The position numbers and the translations under genes are program-made. The notes under the pieces are model-generated. The model ran no database searches. It saw only the letters and a list, made by a program, of their open reading frames with translations, and was not told where the DNA came from. A DNA stretch of 53,522 nt, taken from assembly GCA_020848905.1 (NCBI GenBank), contig JADLHG010000074.1, positions 1 through 53,522 of the forward strand, read 5' to 3'. The stretch is from Deltaproteobacteria bacterium. GTDB taxonomy: Bacteria; Myxococcota_A; Polyangia; GCA-2747355; JADLHG01. Below are positions 1-7,694 of this stretch, piece by piece. Positions within the stretch are counted from its first letter, which is position 1, and every line of letters starts with the position of its first letter.

Positions 1-2
1 GC

Positions 3-323
3 GCTCGTCGACGCAGACAAGAACCTCGCGGCCGTGCAGCGGATGCCACCGATAGTGGACGACCCGCACCTCGGTACGACGCGCATTGTGACGTGTTTGT
101 GCTCCAAAACCGACGGAAGCACTGCGTCGAGCGCGGCAAGTGGGTGCCGAGGCGTGAGCTCGATCCGTGCTCCTCGGCGCTCTATCTCGAGGGCGGCTGG
201 AAGGACGTCGCGCCGGTGCCGCCCTCGGGAGAGCCTACGGTCGGCGAGCCACGAACCTGGCTCCTGCAAACGGGGTGGAAGCTTCGAGGGAAGCTGCGTA
301 CGGACGAAGTTCCGGGACGCTGA
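3..323 (+). CDS. C-terminal part of an unidentified protein, possibly frameshifted (partial)
   Basis: The frame running to the TGA at 321-323 reads as plausible protein from about position 78 (motifs RYDAHCDVFVLQN and WLLQTGWKLRGKL), with mostly G/C third positions and a normal mix of W, K, E and D. Upstream of about position 70 this frame becomes Arg-rich with poor third-position bias. There the frame starting at base 1 looks more coding (ALVDADKNLAAVQR, then MPPIVDDPHL). This suggests either a frameshift near 70-90 or chance. The gene starts outside the window. No family was recognised. The stretch 324-446 after the stop shows no gene. Confidence is low because the evidence is codon bias and composition only. 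Confidence 0.35.
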   Translation, partial: ARRRRQEPRGRAADATDSGRPAPRYDAHCDVFVLQNRRKHCVERGKWVPRRELDPCSSALYLEGGWKDVAPVPPSGEPTVGEPRTWLLQTGWKLRGKLRTDEVPGR

Positions 324-446
324 GCTTCGAGAGGACGGCGGCCGCGCTCGCGACCGCCTCCGGCGAAGCGGGGCCGCCTCGAGGCGCATGACCGATCATC
401 GTGGATCACACCCGGCCAGCGCCGGGCCAGGCAGCCGCCACGGCCC

Positions 447-1313
447 CTACTTCGGCCGCACCACGAGCTCGGCGTCCCGGCCCACGGGGCGCGGGATAAC
501 CGCGATCACCGTGGCCGTCGCCGCCGTAACTACCGCCCCGAAGGCCGCCACCGCCCACCAGCGTCGGTACCAGGGGAGCTCCCGGCTCGTCAGCGGCCGC
601 ACCTTGGGGCGCGTGAGCCGCATCTCGCGGGCCAGCACCGGGAAGGCCGAGAGCGTGACGTCCACCCGCAGCGAGCCGTCGAGCTCCACCTTCACGAAGC
701 GCACGAAGTCGCGATAGGACGGGTGCGTCACGCGCAGGGCGTGCGGCCCGACGGCGAGGCCGCTGAGCGGCGGCGCCGGACTGCGGCCCAGACGTCGGCC
801 ATCCACGTAGATCCACGCCCCGGCCACGTCGACCCGCACGTCGAGCGCCCCCACGTAGCGTTCGGGGAGCAGGAGCTGGTAGCCGAGCTCTCGAGCCGCG
901 TCGCGCACCGCCCGCCTCGGGTCGAGCACTCCGCTCACCGCACGGAGCTGCCGCCCCTCTCCGTCGAGGAGCCGGAGGTAGACCACGAACCCTCCGCCCA
1001 CGCTTCCCACGTCGCCTGTCACCACGAGCTCCGCGCCGACCTGTCGCGCGAGCTGCGCCACGCAGCGAGGTCGCTCGAGGCAATCGAGGTGCGAGCGTTT
1101 CTGGAGCTGCCGCTCGACCCGTCCCGGGCCGAGGATGCGGTGCGCGGGCAGCCCGCTGAACGCCGCCTGGAGCCACCGCTGCACCTGCCGCGCCTCGTCG
1201 GGTTTGATGCCGAGCTCTCCGAGGGGTGCGAGGAGCACCGTCGCTCCGTGCGCCGCGCTCCCGTGGACGAGCGCCAGCGTAAAGGCGACCGCGACCGCGC
1301 GAGCTATCGACAT
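447..1313 (-). CDS. Secreted/membrane PEGA-domain protein with LpoB/CsgG-like N-terminal domain (paralogue 1)
   Basis: 288 aa. The N-terminus (MSIARAVAVAFTLALVHGSA) is a signal peptide ending near residue 24. Residues 25-150 alternate strands and helices (VLLAPLGELGI, GAELVVTGDVGSVGG) like the TolB/CsgG/LpoB-type domains of envelope proteins. Residues about 155-221 form a PEGA domain (AWIYVDGRRLGRSP). A hydrophobic helix follows PWYRRWW at about 253-273, so it is probably anchored by its C-terminus. The ATG at 1313 overlaps the TAG stop of the upstream paralogue by 10 bases, which implies translational coupling. Its architecture matches the 1304-2167 product domain by domain, so the two arose by tandem duplication. 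The function is unknown; an envelope or scaffold role is an inference from the domains. Confidence 0.8.
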   Translation of the reverse strand: MSIARAVAVAFTLALVHGSAAHGATVLLAPLGELGIKPDEARQVQRWLQAAFSGLPAHRILGPGRVERQLQKRSHLDCLERPRCVAQLARQVGAELVVTGDVGSVGGGFVVYLRLLDGEGRQLRAVSGVLDPRRAVRDAARELGYQLLLPERYVGALDVRVDVAGAWIYVDGRRLGRSPAPPLSGLAVGPHALRVTHPSYRDFVRFVKVELDGSLRVDVTLSAFPVLAREMRLTRPKVRPLTSRELPWYRRWWAVAAFGAVVTAATATVIAVIPRPVGRDAELVVRPK

Positions 1314-2167
1314 CGCGCGGGCTCCGCGTCGCAGTTGATGGCCCGGCTGCTCGAGAAGGCGAAGCCGAGTCCCGTGCCTAGCCCGGCCGCCACGACCCCT
1401 ACCGCGGTCCAGAACCACCAGCGGGTGTACCAGGGCACCGGACGCACGCGTGGCCGGCTGGACCGACGCTTCGGCCCGAGTCGGGGCTGCTCGAGCGTCA
1501 CCACCACCTGCGCCGTCTTCTGGAACCGGACCTGGACGGTCTGGATCGCGTCGGTGTAGCCGTCCTTGCTCAGCCGCAACGTCGCCGAGCCCACCTTGAG
1601 CCCGTGCTGCGTGGACAAGGGGGTCACCCCGAGCAGGCGGCCATCCAGATGCACCTGCGCCCCCGGCACGTTGGCCAGCACCGTCAGGGCGCCGAGGAGC
1701 TTCTCGGGCGCGACGAGCCCGTAGGCGGCCACGCGCACCGCCTCGATGAGCTGGTCCGGTTCGCCGCTCATGGCCTCTTGAATGCGCCGTACCTCCTTCT
1801 GCGACGCGACGTCGACCAGCTTCACGTTGAGCACGAAGCGCTCGGCCAGCCCGCCGACGTTCCCCGAGATGACCTGCTCGACGCCGAGGAGGCGCCCCAC
1901 CTCGACCAGGCACGCCACCTCACCGGTGCAGTTCTGCAGCCGCGGCGCGCGCGCCATCAGGGCCTGGAGCCGGCGGGGCGACGGCATGGCCGCGTCCACG
2001 AGCCGCCCGAGCTCCATGCGCAGAAGCCCCTCGAGCCGCGCCACGATCTGCGGGTCCACGCCGAGCGGATCGATGCGGAAGACCGCCACCCGACCGGCGC
2101 GCGCGCTTCCCGCAGCTCCGACGACGAGCAGGAGCCCGAGGGCGGCGCCAGCCAGACTAGAGGGCAT
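1304..2167 (-). CDS. Secreted/membrane PEGA-domain protein with LpoB/CsgG-like N-terminal domain (paralogue 2)
   Basis: 287 aa. The signal peptide (MPSSLAGAALGLLLVVGAAG, then SARA) is followed by an envelope-type alpha/beta domain: RVAVFRIDPLGVDPQIVARL, then a Cys pair (NCTGEVAC), then LLGVEQVISGNVGGL. A PEGA domain (AQVHLDGRLLGVTPL) and a C-terminal membrane helix after PWYTRWWFW complete it. The same order occurs in the downstream paralogue, including the Cys pair, the ISGNVG/VTGDVG strand and the PWY.RWW pre-membrane motif. The ATG at 2167 shares one base with the TGA of the upstream lipoprotein gene (TGATG), so the three genes form one coupled operon. The substrate or partner is unknown. 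Confidence 0.8.
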   Translation of the reverse strand: MPSSLAGAALGLLLVVGAAGSARAGRVAVFRIDPLGVDPQIVARLEGLLRMELGRLVDAAMPSPRRLQALMARAPRLQNCTGEVACLVEVGRLLGVEQVISGNVGGLAERFVLNVKLVDVASQKEVRRIQEAMSGEPDQLIEAVRVAAYGLVAPEKLLGALTVLANVPGAQVHLDGRLLGVTPLSTQHGLKVGSATLRLSKDGYTDAIQTVQVRFQKTAQVVVTLEQPRLGPKRRSSRPRVRPVPWYTRWWFWTAVGVVAAGLGTGLGFAFSSSRAINCDAEPARCR

Positions 2168-2709
2168 CAGCGCGTCCCGGCCTTGGGCACGGGCTTCGAG
2201 GCGGGCCCCGGCGCGGGGACGCCCGGGCGGGGCGTCGGCGACGGCGCGGGGACGGCGGGGGGCGGCGCGGGCTGCGGGCCCGGCGCGCCGCTCGGTCCTC
2301 CCTCGGCCCCCTCCGGCGGAATGATGTCCTTCTCCTCCTCGCGCCCTCCCTGGGTGCCGCCCCCGTCGGCCTTCACCGCAATCCCCGACGCGCTCGCGAA
2401 GCGAAACCAGAGGAGCTTGGTGAGCCACCAGATGCCGCCCCCCGGCGTGGCGTCGAAGCGTAACCCGACGATCTTGTCCGCCCCGAGCTTCTTCGCCTCC
2501 GCCACCAGCAGCTCGTTGACCGCCTTCTCCAGGTCAGCCTCGGGGATCCCGAGCGTGAAGAGGTAGAAACCCATGCACGTGGCCTGGAGGCCCGCCACGG
2601 GCTCGTAGCCCTTGGGGACGTGCACGACGTCGGGAGGCAGGCGGACCACCTCGAGGCTGCTACAGCCCGTCCCGAGAAGGAGAGCCAGGACGAGCAGCTG
2701 GCGGGGCAT
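2167..2709 (-). CDS. Lipoprotein of unknown function, Pro/Ala-rich C-terminus
   Basis: 180 aa. A short lipoprotein signal ends in the lipobox GTGC (MPRQLLVLALLLGTGC). A compact domain at about residues 30-115 contains EKAVNELLVAEAKKLGADKI and VGLRFDATPGGGIWW, a helix-plus-strand pattern reminiscent of small YbjQ-like or Trl-like lipoprotein folds; this comparison is by eye only. From residue 116 the chain is a Gly/Pro/Ala-rich tail with PAP and PTP repeats, probably disordered. It is the first gene of a coupled three-gene operon with the two PEGA proteins, which suggests a shared envelope assembly. No Shine-Dalgarno sequence is seen before the ATG, and a promoter lies almost on top of it. Confidence 0.75.
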   Translation of the reverse strand: MPRQLLVLALLLGTGCSSLEVVRLPPDVVHVPKGYEPVAGLQATCMGFYLFTLGIPEADLEKAVNELLVAEAKKLGADKIVGLRFDATPGGGIWWLTKLLWFRFASASGIAVKADGGGTQGGREEEKDIIPPEGAEGGPSGAPGPQPAPPPAVPAPSPTPRPGVPAPGPASKPVPKAGTR

Positions 2710-2716
2710 GGGCCTG

Positions 2717-2757
2717 GAGGTAGCAGACGGGCCCCGAGGCTGTCAACGCCGGGCCCC
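2717..2757 (-). promoter_or_regulatory. Sigma-70-like promoter of the lipoprotein/PEGA operon, -35 flanked by GGGCCCC arms
   Basis: On the minus strand a perfect TTGACA (plus-strand 2741-2746) is followed after 18 bases by TACCTC preceded by TG (extended -10, 2717-2722). The predicted start of transcription falls on or within a few bases of the ATG at 2709, so the mRNA may be leaderless. That agrees with the missing Shine-Dalgarno. The -35 lies in the loop between two copies of GGGCCCC (2729-2735 and 2751-2757). These could also form a hairpin terminating the ArsA-like gene that ends at 2773. Confidence 0.45.
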
Positions 2758-2772
2758 AAGGAACCACGAGGG

Positions 2773-3720
2773 TCAGAGCTCGGCTTCGATGCGCTCCGAG
2801 AGCTGGTCGATCGCGGCGCGGTCGAGCCGCGGGACGAAGAGGTGCGGCAGCTCGATCCGCGGCACGGGCAGGCGCACGGCCAGGCGGTCGAGGTACTCGC
2901 GATTGATGCGCCGGCGCGCGCGCAAGGTCTCCGCCGACGCGACGAGGTGTCGGAGGTCCCGGTCGTCCCCCACGCCGTCGCGCACGGCGTCCAGCGCCCC
3001 CGAGAGCGTCGCGTCCTCGTCGAGCTCCGCGGGATAGAGGGCGTTCACGACCAGCCGGTCCACGTCGATCTGCAGCTCGCTCCGCGCGGAGCGGTAGAGG
3101 TCGAGCGATTCGCTCACCGGCATCTCCTCGGCGAGCGTGGTGATCCACATGCAGGTCTGCTCGGGGTCCGAGAGCATCTCGCGGGCCTTGCGCGCGTCCC
3201 CCGTGAGCGGCCCCTCGGGGACGGCGTCCAGGATGACCTGCGGGATGCGCAGCATGCTGACCAGATGGCCCGTCGCGGGTCCGTCGAAGACCACCGTGTC
3301 GAAGCGCGGGCGGCCGGAGACGAGCTCGGTCGTGTGGTACCAGGCCTTGCCGATCATCGAGTATTCCTCGAGCGCCGGGAGCGCCCTGAGGAAGTAGCGC
3401 ACCATGCGGTTCTCGAGGACCGCCTTGTAGACCGTGCGGAACTTGAGCACCATGATCCCCATCTCGCGGATCGCGGCCTGGGGGTTCATGTTCACGGCCC
3501 AGAGGTTGGGCTCCACGGCGACGATCTCCTCGCCGACCTCGCCGCCGCCGAGGAGCTGAGAGAGCCGCTGCTTGCAGCGCACGTGGGCGAGGAGCGTGCG
3601 TCGCCCCCGGCGCGCGAGTGCGGTCCCGAGCGCCACCGCCACGGTGGTTCGCCCCACGCCCCCCTTGCCTCCGATGATGACGAGTCGCCTATCGAGCATG
3701 GGACGGTGCGATCGGACCAA
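2773..3720 (-). CDS. ArsA/GET3-family ATPase with a variant P-loop
   Basis: 315 aa from a TTG at 3720 that has AGAGG five bases upstream; an ATG at 3699 (residue 8) is an alternative. The deviant Walker A motif [13 protein letters not shown] is at residues 15-27, and [18 protein letters not shown] corresponds to the ArsA switch II/PTGH region. The length fits a single-domain ArsA-like ATPase. Such proteins are cytosolic ATPases linked to arsenite pumps, to tail-anchored protein targeting, or to unknown roles in bacteria. No arsenic gene lies nearby, so arsenic export is not supported. The lysine normally found in GKT is Arg24 here. The gene is followed by a metallo-hydrolase gene on the same strand. 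Confidence 0.85.
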   Translation of the reverse strand: MVRSHRPMLDRRLVIIGGKGGVGRTTVAVALGTALARRGRRTLLAHVRCKQRLSQLLGGGEVGEEIVAVEPNLWAVNMNPQAAIREMGIMVLKFRTVYKAVLENRMVRYFLRALPALEEYSMIGKAWYHTTELVSGRPRFDTVVFDGPATGHLVSMLRIPQVILDAVPEGPLTGDARKAREMLSDPEQTCMWITTLAEEMPVSESLDLYRSARSELQIDVDRLVVNALYPAELDEDATLSGALDAVRDGVGDDRDLRHLVASAETLRARRRINREYLDRLAVRLPVPRIELPHLFVPRLDRAAIDQLSERIEAEL

Positions 3721-3777
3721 CAGCCTCTGAGCGGGGTGAAGACGGGGGCGGAGCTTTGCAGCGGGGTCGAGAAGGTG

Positions 3778-4608
3778 TCAAGCGATCTGCAGCACCAGGC
3801 CCTCGTAGGCCGCGAGCGACTCGGGGAAGACCCGCCGACAGTCGGCCTCGATCTGGCGCACCTTGTTGTCGTCGTGGTCCGGGTCGTGGTGGAAGAGCAC
3901 GAGCTTTCGCACCCGCGCCGCGCGCGCCACCTTGATCCCCTCCTCCCAGGTGCTGTGCCCCCAGCCGGTGCGCGCGAAGAGCAGGTCGCTCCCTGCGTAC
4001 TCCTGCGGCGTGTACATCGCGTCGTAGACCAGCACGTCGGCCCCGTCGCAGAGGTTCACGAGCTTCTGGTCGAGCACCGAGTAGTGCTCGGTATCCGTCG
4101 CGATCACCACCGCGTGGCCGCCGAAGTCCACCCGATAGCCGAAGCAGCCGCCGGGGTGATTCAGCGCGACGGTCGTGATCACCGCGTCCCCACAAGCGAC
4201 CGATTCCCCCTCGCGCAGGTCGTGAAAGCTCATCTGCGCCGCCATCTCCCCGAGGCTCACCGGGAAGTTCGGGTAGTTCATCTGCCCCGCGAGGGTCTCG
4301 GCGATCGTCGACGACAGCTTGCGCGCGCCGAAGAGGTCGAAGCGGTTCCCCTTCATGAAGGCCGGCGCGAAGAAGGGGAAGCCCTGGATGTGGTCCCAGT
4401 GGAAGTGGCTGAAGAACATCCGCGCCACGATGGGCATCTCCGGCGCGAGCTGCGCGCCGAGAGCCCGCAGCCCCGTCCCTCCGTCGAAGATCAGGATCTC
4501 GGAGCCGGCGCGCACCTCGACGCACGGCGTGTTGCCCCCGAAGTGCATGGTCGAAGGTCCCGGCACGGGGATGCTCCCCCGCACACCCCAGAAGCGGACG
4601 AAGAACAT
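3778..4608 (-). CDS. Metallo-beta-lactamase-fold hydrolase (RNase Z / cyclic phosphodiesterase-like)
   Basis: 276 aa. The N-terminus (VRFWGVRGSIPVPGP, then GGNTPCVEV) is characteristic of the PhnP/RNase Z-like branch of the fold. The zinc motif SHFHWDHIQG places H68, H70, D72 and H73. Further ligands are probably the His of LNHPGGCFGYR, the Asp of ATDTEH and the His of FHHDPDHDD near the C-terminus. It is a cytosolic hydrolase, probably acting on a phosphodiester; the substrate cannot be told from sequence. AGGAGGAGCGC directly before the ATG at 4608 supports the start. It lies 57 bases upstream of the ArsA-like gene on the same strand and may be transcribed with it. Confidence 0.88.
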   Translation of the reverse strand: MFFVRFWGVRGSIPVPGPSTMHFGGNTPCVEVRAGSEILIFDGGTGLRALGAQLAPEMPIVARMFFSHFHWDHIQGFPFFAPAFMKGNRFDLFGARKLSSTIAETLAGQMNYPNFPVSLGEMAAQMSFHDLREGESVACGDAVITTVALNHPGGCFGYRVDFGGHAVVIATDTEHYSVLDQKLVNLCDGADVLVYDAMYTPQEYAGSDLLFARTGWGHSTWEEGIKVARAARVRKLVLFHHDPDHDDNKVRQIEADCRRVFPESLAAYEGLVLQIA

Positions 4609-4675
4609 GCGCTCCTCCTCGATGAAACTCAGGTTGCCGGACCAGAGGGTGCGACGGTAGCACAGGGGAGCGCGG

Positions 4676-5305
4676 CTACTCCATGCGAAAGACGGACGGG
4701 ATCTGGTCCGGGCCCTCGATGCACAGGTCCAGGTCGCGCAGCAGCCCGTCGGCGAGCGAGAAGATCCAGCCGTGCACCGCGAGCTCGCAGCCGCGACGCC
4801 AGGCGTCCTGAACGATCGTGGTGTGGCAGACGTTGGCCACCTGCTCGGCGACGTTCAGCTCGCACAGGCGGTCCGCGCGCGCCTCTTCGTCGACGATGGC
4901 GTCGAGCTCTCGCCGGTGCGCCATGTGCACGTCGCGGATGTGGCGCAGCCAGTTGTCGATCAGCCCGAGCGGCGTGGGCTGCAGGGAGGCGAGCACCCCG
5001 CCGCAGCCGTAGTGCCCGCAGACGACGACGTGCCGCACCCCGAGGACCTCCACGCCGTACTGCAGGACGCTCAGGCAGTTCATGTCGGTGTGCACCACCA
5101 CGTTGGCCACGTTCCGGTGCACGAAGACCTCGCCCGGGTCCCGACCGATGAGCTCGTTCGGCGAGACCCGGCTGTCGGAGCAGCCGATCCAGAGCAGCGC
5201 CGGCCGCTGGATCGCGCTCAGCCGCTCGAAGAAGGCGGGGTCATTCTCGGTGCGCGCCGCGGCCCACGCCCGGTTGGCAGCGAAGCACTCGCGAAGGATG
5301 CGCAT
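4676..5305 (-). CDS. can: Beta-class carbonic anhydrase (Can type)
   Basis: 209 aa, usual for the family. It interconverts CO2 and bicarbonate in the cytosol using a zinc ion. The zinc ligands Cys42 and Asp44 (CSDSRVSPNELIG), His98 and Cys101 (GHYGCGG) are all present, with the Asp44-Arg46 dyad. The sequence follows the E. coli Can protein closely: FVHRNVANVV, NCLSVLQYGVEVL, NWLRHIRDV, LCELNVAEQV and VHGWIFSLADGLLRDL. It sits between the RlmI-like gene upstream and the metallo-hydrolase downstream on the same strand, with short gaps. Confidence 0.96.
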   Translation of the reverse strand: MRILRECFAANRAWAAARTENDPAFFERLSAIQRPALLWIGCSDSRVSPNELIGRDPGEVFVHRNVANVVVHTDMNCLSVLQYGVEVLGVRHVVVCGHYGCGGVLASLQPTPLGLIDNWLRHIRDVHMAHRRELDAIVDEEARADRLCELNVAEQVANVCHTTIVQDAWRRGCELAVHGWIFSLADGLLRDLDLCIEGPDQIPSVFRME

Positions 5306-5352
5306 GACCGTCTCCTACCCGCTCTCGCGAGGCCCGCCCCGTCGGCGCGCGC

Positions 5353-6525
5353 TCAACTCGTCACCTCGCAGAGGAGGAACTTGAGGTACTCGCCCTCGGG
5401 GAAGCCCGGGAGCGTGGGGTGATCGGGCCCCGCCCCGAGGACCTGGAGCAGGCGCACGCGTCGGCGCTCGTCGAGAGCCGCGGCGGCGAGCGTCCGGCGC
5501 AGCTCGTCGACGGTCACGAGCTGCGAGCAGCAGGCGCTCGCCAGGAGGCCCCCGTCTCGCACCGTGCGGAGGGCCGCGCGATGCAGCTTGCGGTGCCCCT
5601 TGAGCGCGGCGTCCAGCTCGCGGCGCGAGCGGGCGAACTTGGGAGGGTCGACGATCGTGAGGTCCACGCTGCCGCGCGGCACCTCGGCCAGGTAGCGGAA
5701 CACGTCCGCCTCGACCACGGGGAGCGCCACGCCGTTGAGCTCGGCGTTCCTCTGCGCCGCCGCGACCGCCCGCCCCGAGGCGTCTACCGCCGTGACCTCG
5801 AGCGCGCCGCCGTGAAGCGCGTTGAGAGCGAAGCCCCCCACGTAGCTGTAGCAGTCGAGCACGCGCTGGCCACGGGAGAGGCTCGCCACGAGCGCGCGAT
5901 TCAGCCGCTGGTCGCAGTAGAGGCCCGTCTTCTGCCCCCCGAGGAGGTCCACGCCGTAGCGCACGCCGTTCTCGGACACCACGACCTCGCCCCCCTCGCC
6001 GTGGAGCAGGTGCGTGGTGGCAGGGATCCCCTCGGTCTGGGCGTAGGCCCCGGCGCCGATCTGCACGATACGCTCGGGCTCCAGGAGCTCGCGCAGCAGG
6101 GTCACGATCGCGTCGGCCAGGCGATAGAGTCCGAGCGCCGTGAACTGCACCGCCAGGCTCTTGCCGTAGACGTCCACGACCAGCCCGGGGAGGCCGTCTC
6201 CCTCGGAGTTGACCAGCCGGTAGGCGTCGGTTCCCTGGCCGGGGAGCCCGAGGCGCGCGCGCACCGCCAGCGCCGCGGCGAGGCGGCGACGCAGGAGCTC
6301 GCGGTCGATGTGCTCGTTCGGATCGCGCGAAAGGATGCGGGCCACGATGCTCGAACGCGGGTTCGCGAGCGCCCGCCCGATGAAGGCGCCGCTCGGGTCG
6401 ATGACGTCCACCACGCCCCCCGGCTCGTAGCTCCCCTCCACGCGCTCGACGGCCTGCGCGTAGACCCAGGGGTGCCCGTACCAGAGGGGCTTCGCGCGTC
6501 CGCGTTTGACGATGAGCCGCGCCAT
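5353..6525 (-). CDS. rlmI: RlmI-like 23S rRNA (cytosine-C5) methyltransferase
   Basis: 390 aa from the ATG at 6525, which has a GAGG-rich Shine-Dalgarno directly upstream; the frame stays open 19 codons further. An N-terminal PUA domain (residues 1-75; VKRGRAKPLWYGHPWVYAQA) is followed by the central RlmI-type domain (YRLVNSEGDGLPGLVVDVYG). The SAM-binding Rossmann domain includes QKTGLYCDQRLNR, VLDCYSYVGGFALNAL and the catalytic-loop motif IVDPPKFARS. Family members methylate C1962 of 23S rRNA. A CS/CC pair (LLASACCSQLV) fits the C5-methyltransferase group. The divergent lactamase-fold gene starts 64 bases away, so both promoters must share that gap. Confidence 0.85.
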   Translation of the reverse strand: MARLIVKRGRAKPLWYGHPWVYAQAVERVEGSYEPGGVVDVIDPSGAFIGRALANPRSSIVARILSRDPNEHIDRELLRRRLAAALAVRARLGLPGQGTDAYRLVNSEGDGLPGLVVDVYGKSLAVQFTALGLYRLADAIVTLLRELLEPERIVQIGAGAYAQTEGIPATTHLLHGEGGEVVVSENGVRYGVDLLGGQKTGLYCDQRLNRALVASLSRGQRVLDCYSYVGGFALNALHGGALEVTAVDASGRAVAAAQRNAELNGVALPVVEADVFRYLAEVPRGSVDLTIVDPPKFARSRRELDAALKGHRKLHRAALRTVRDGGLLASACCSQLVTVDELRRTLAAAALDERRRVRLLQVLGAGPDHPTLPGFPEGEYLKFLLCEVTS

Positions 6526-6589
6526 CCCCCCCTCGTACCGCGGCCAGCCTCGGGTGGTCAACTCTCGCGGCTTCTGCAACACTTCGCGC

Positions 6590-7450
6590 GTGGCGCTCTT
6601 CGTCGATCTCCCCGCGGGCTACGACGCCCTCGCCCTGCGCACGCCGACCCTCCCGCCGGTCGCGCACACCAACTGCTACGTGATCGGGCACCGGCAGGCG
6701 ATCGTGGTGGACCCCGGCTCCCCCTACGCTCCCGAGCAGGCGCGGCTGCTCGAGCGGCTTCACCGGCTGCGCGGCAGCGGCGGCGCGCTCCAGGCCATTC
6801 TGCTCACGCACCATCACAAGGACCACGTGGGCGGCGTTCTGGCCCTGGCGACCGCGCTGAAGGTGCCGGTGGCGGCGCACGCGGAGACCCTCGCGCGCCT
6901 CGCGGAGCTGGGTCGCGCGCCCTGTACCCCGCGCGAGCTCTTCGAGGGCTCGGTCCTCGAGGTCGACGGGCGCAGCATCGAGGTCCTGCACACCCCCGGA
7001 CACGCCCCGGGGCACCTCTGCCTCTACGAACGCGCGAGCGGCGCACTCCTGGCGGGGGACATGGTGCCCGGTATCGGGACGACGTTGATCGATCCCAGCG
7101 AAGGGGACATGGGCGAGTACCTGGCCCAGCTCGAGCGGCTCGCCGCGCTCGAGCCGGGCGTGATCCTTCCGTCCCACGGGCCGGTGAAGCGCGACGGCGC
7201 CGCCTGGATCCGCAAGCTCATCCAGCACCGCCTCATGCGCGAGGCGAAGGTGCGCGCCGCGCTGGATACCCAGGGCCAGGCCCTCGAGACCGTCGCCCGG
7301 CTCGCGTACCCGGAGGTGCCCCCCTTCCTAGGGCCCCTCGCGGTACGCTCCGCGCTGGCCCACCTGATCAAGCTGGAGCGCGAAGGCCACGCGCGCCGCA
7401 CCGCCCGCGGGGAGTGGCAGGCCTCGCCGCCGCGATCCCCGGCCGGGTGA
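6590..7450 (+). CDS. LACTB2-like metallo-beta-lactamase-fold hydrolase
   Basis: 286 aa from the GTG at 6590. The frame is open upstream to 6506, but that part overlaps the divergent methyltransferase gene and is Arg-rich. The motif LLTHHHKDHVGG gives zinc ligands H74, H76, D78 and H79. HTPGHAPGHLCLY and GDMVPGIGTTLI supply the next His and Asp, and LPSHGPV the last His. The C-terminal winged-helix-like tail (RLMREAKVRAAL, then HLIKLEREGHARR) is typical of LACTB2, an endoribonuclease-like branch. It is cytosolic with no signal peptide. An rRNA methyltransferase next door makes an RNA-related job plausible, but this is inference. Confidence 0.85.
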   Translation: MALFVDLPAGYDALALRTPTLPPVAHTNCYVIGHRQAIVVDPGSPYAPEQARLLERLHRLRGSGGALQAILLTHHHKDHVGGVLALATALKVPVAAHAETLARLAELGRAPCTPRELFEGSVLEVDGRSIEVLHTPGHAPGHLCLYERASGALLAGDMVPGIGTTLIDPSEGDMGEYLAQLERLAALEPGVILPSHGPVKRDGAAWIRKLIQHRLMREAKVRAALDTQGQALETVARLAYPEVPPFLGPLAVRSALAHLIKLEREGHARRTARGEWQASPPRSPAG

Positions 7451-7603
7451 CCGCAGCGGCCAGCTGGCTGCTCGAGCGTCCTCCCCGGTCATCTCCGGCC
7501 TCCGCTGGTCGCGCGCCGCCGGCGACCCGCCAAGCAGGCACTGTCCCCGGCCTTTTCGCGCGGGCCCACCCGACGGGGAGCTTCCTCCGGCCCTCGTCCC
7601 GCG

Positions 7604-7619
7604 CGGCACGTCCCTTGCT
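7604..7619 (+). promoter_or_regulatory. Sigma-54 (-24/-12) promoter upstream of the 7695 secreted protein
   Basis: The sequence cGGCACGtcccTTGCT matches the RpoN consensus TGGCACG-N4-TTGCW except for the first T. The invariant GG (7605-7606) and GC (7617-7618) are exactly 10 bases apart. Transcription would start near 7630, giving a leader of about 65 bases. A nearly identical copy lies at 15694. Confidence 0.72.
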
Positions 7620-7694
7620 CAGGGGCCGCTCCAGCGCGGCGCCGGCCTCGGGTTCGGCGTCGTCGCGCACCAGGACCTTCCTCGAGGAGCTCGC

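Noticed and set aside
2773-3720. Arsenic resistance role for the ArsA-like ATPase
   Set aside because: No ArsB, ArsC, ArsD, ArsR or Acr3 gene is nearby, and many bacterial ArsA homologues have other roles.
2620-5151. Very long open frame on the plus strand opposite the ArsA-like, metallo-hydrolase and carbonic anhydrase genes
   Set aside because: It is antisense to three well-recognised genes and its translation is His/Arg/Glu-rich shadow sequence without motifs. Such frames arise from the extreme third-position G/C bias.
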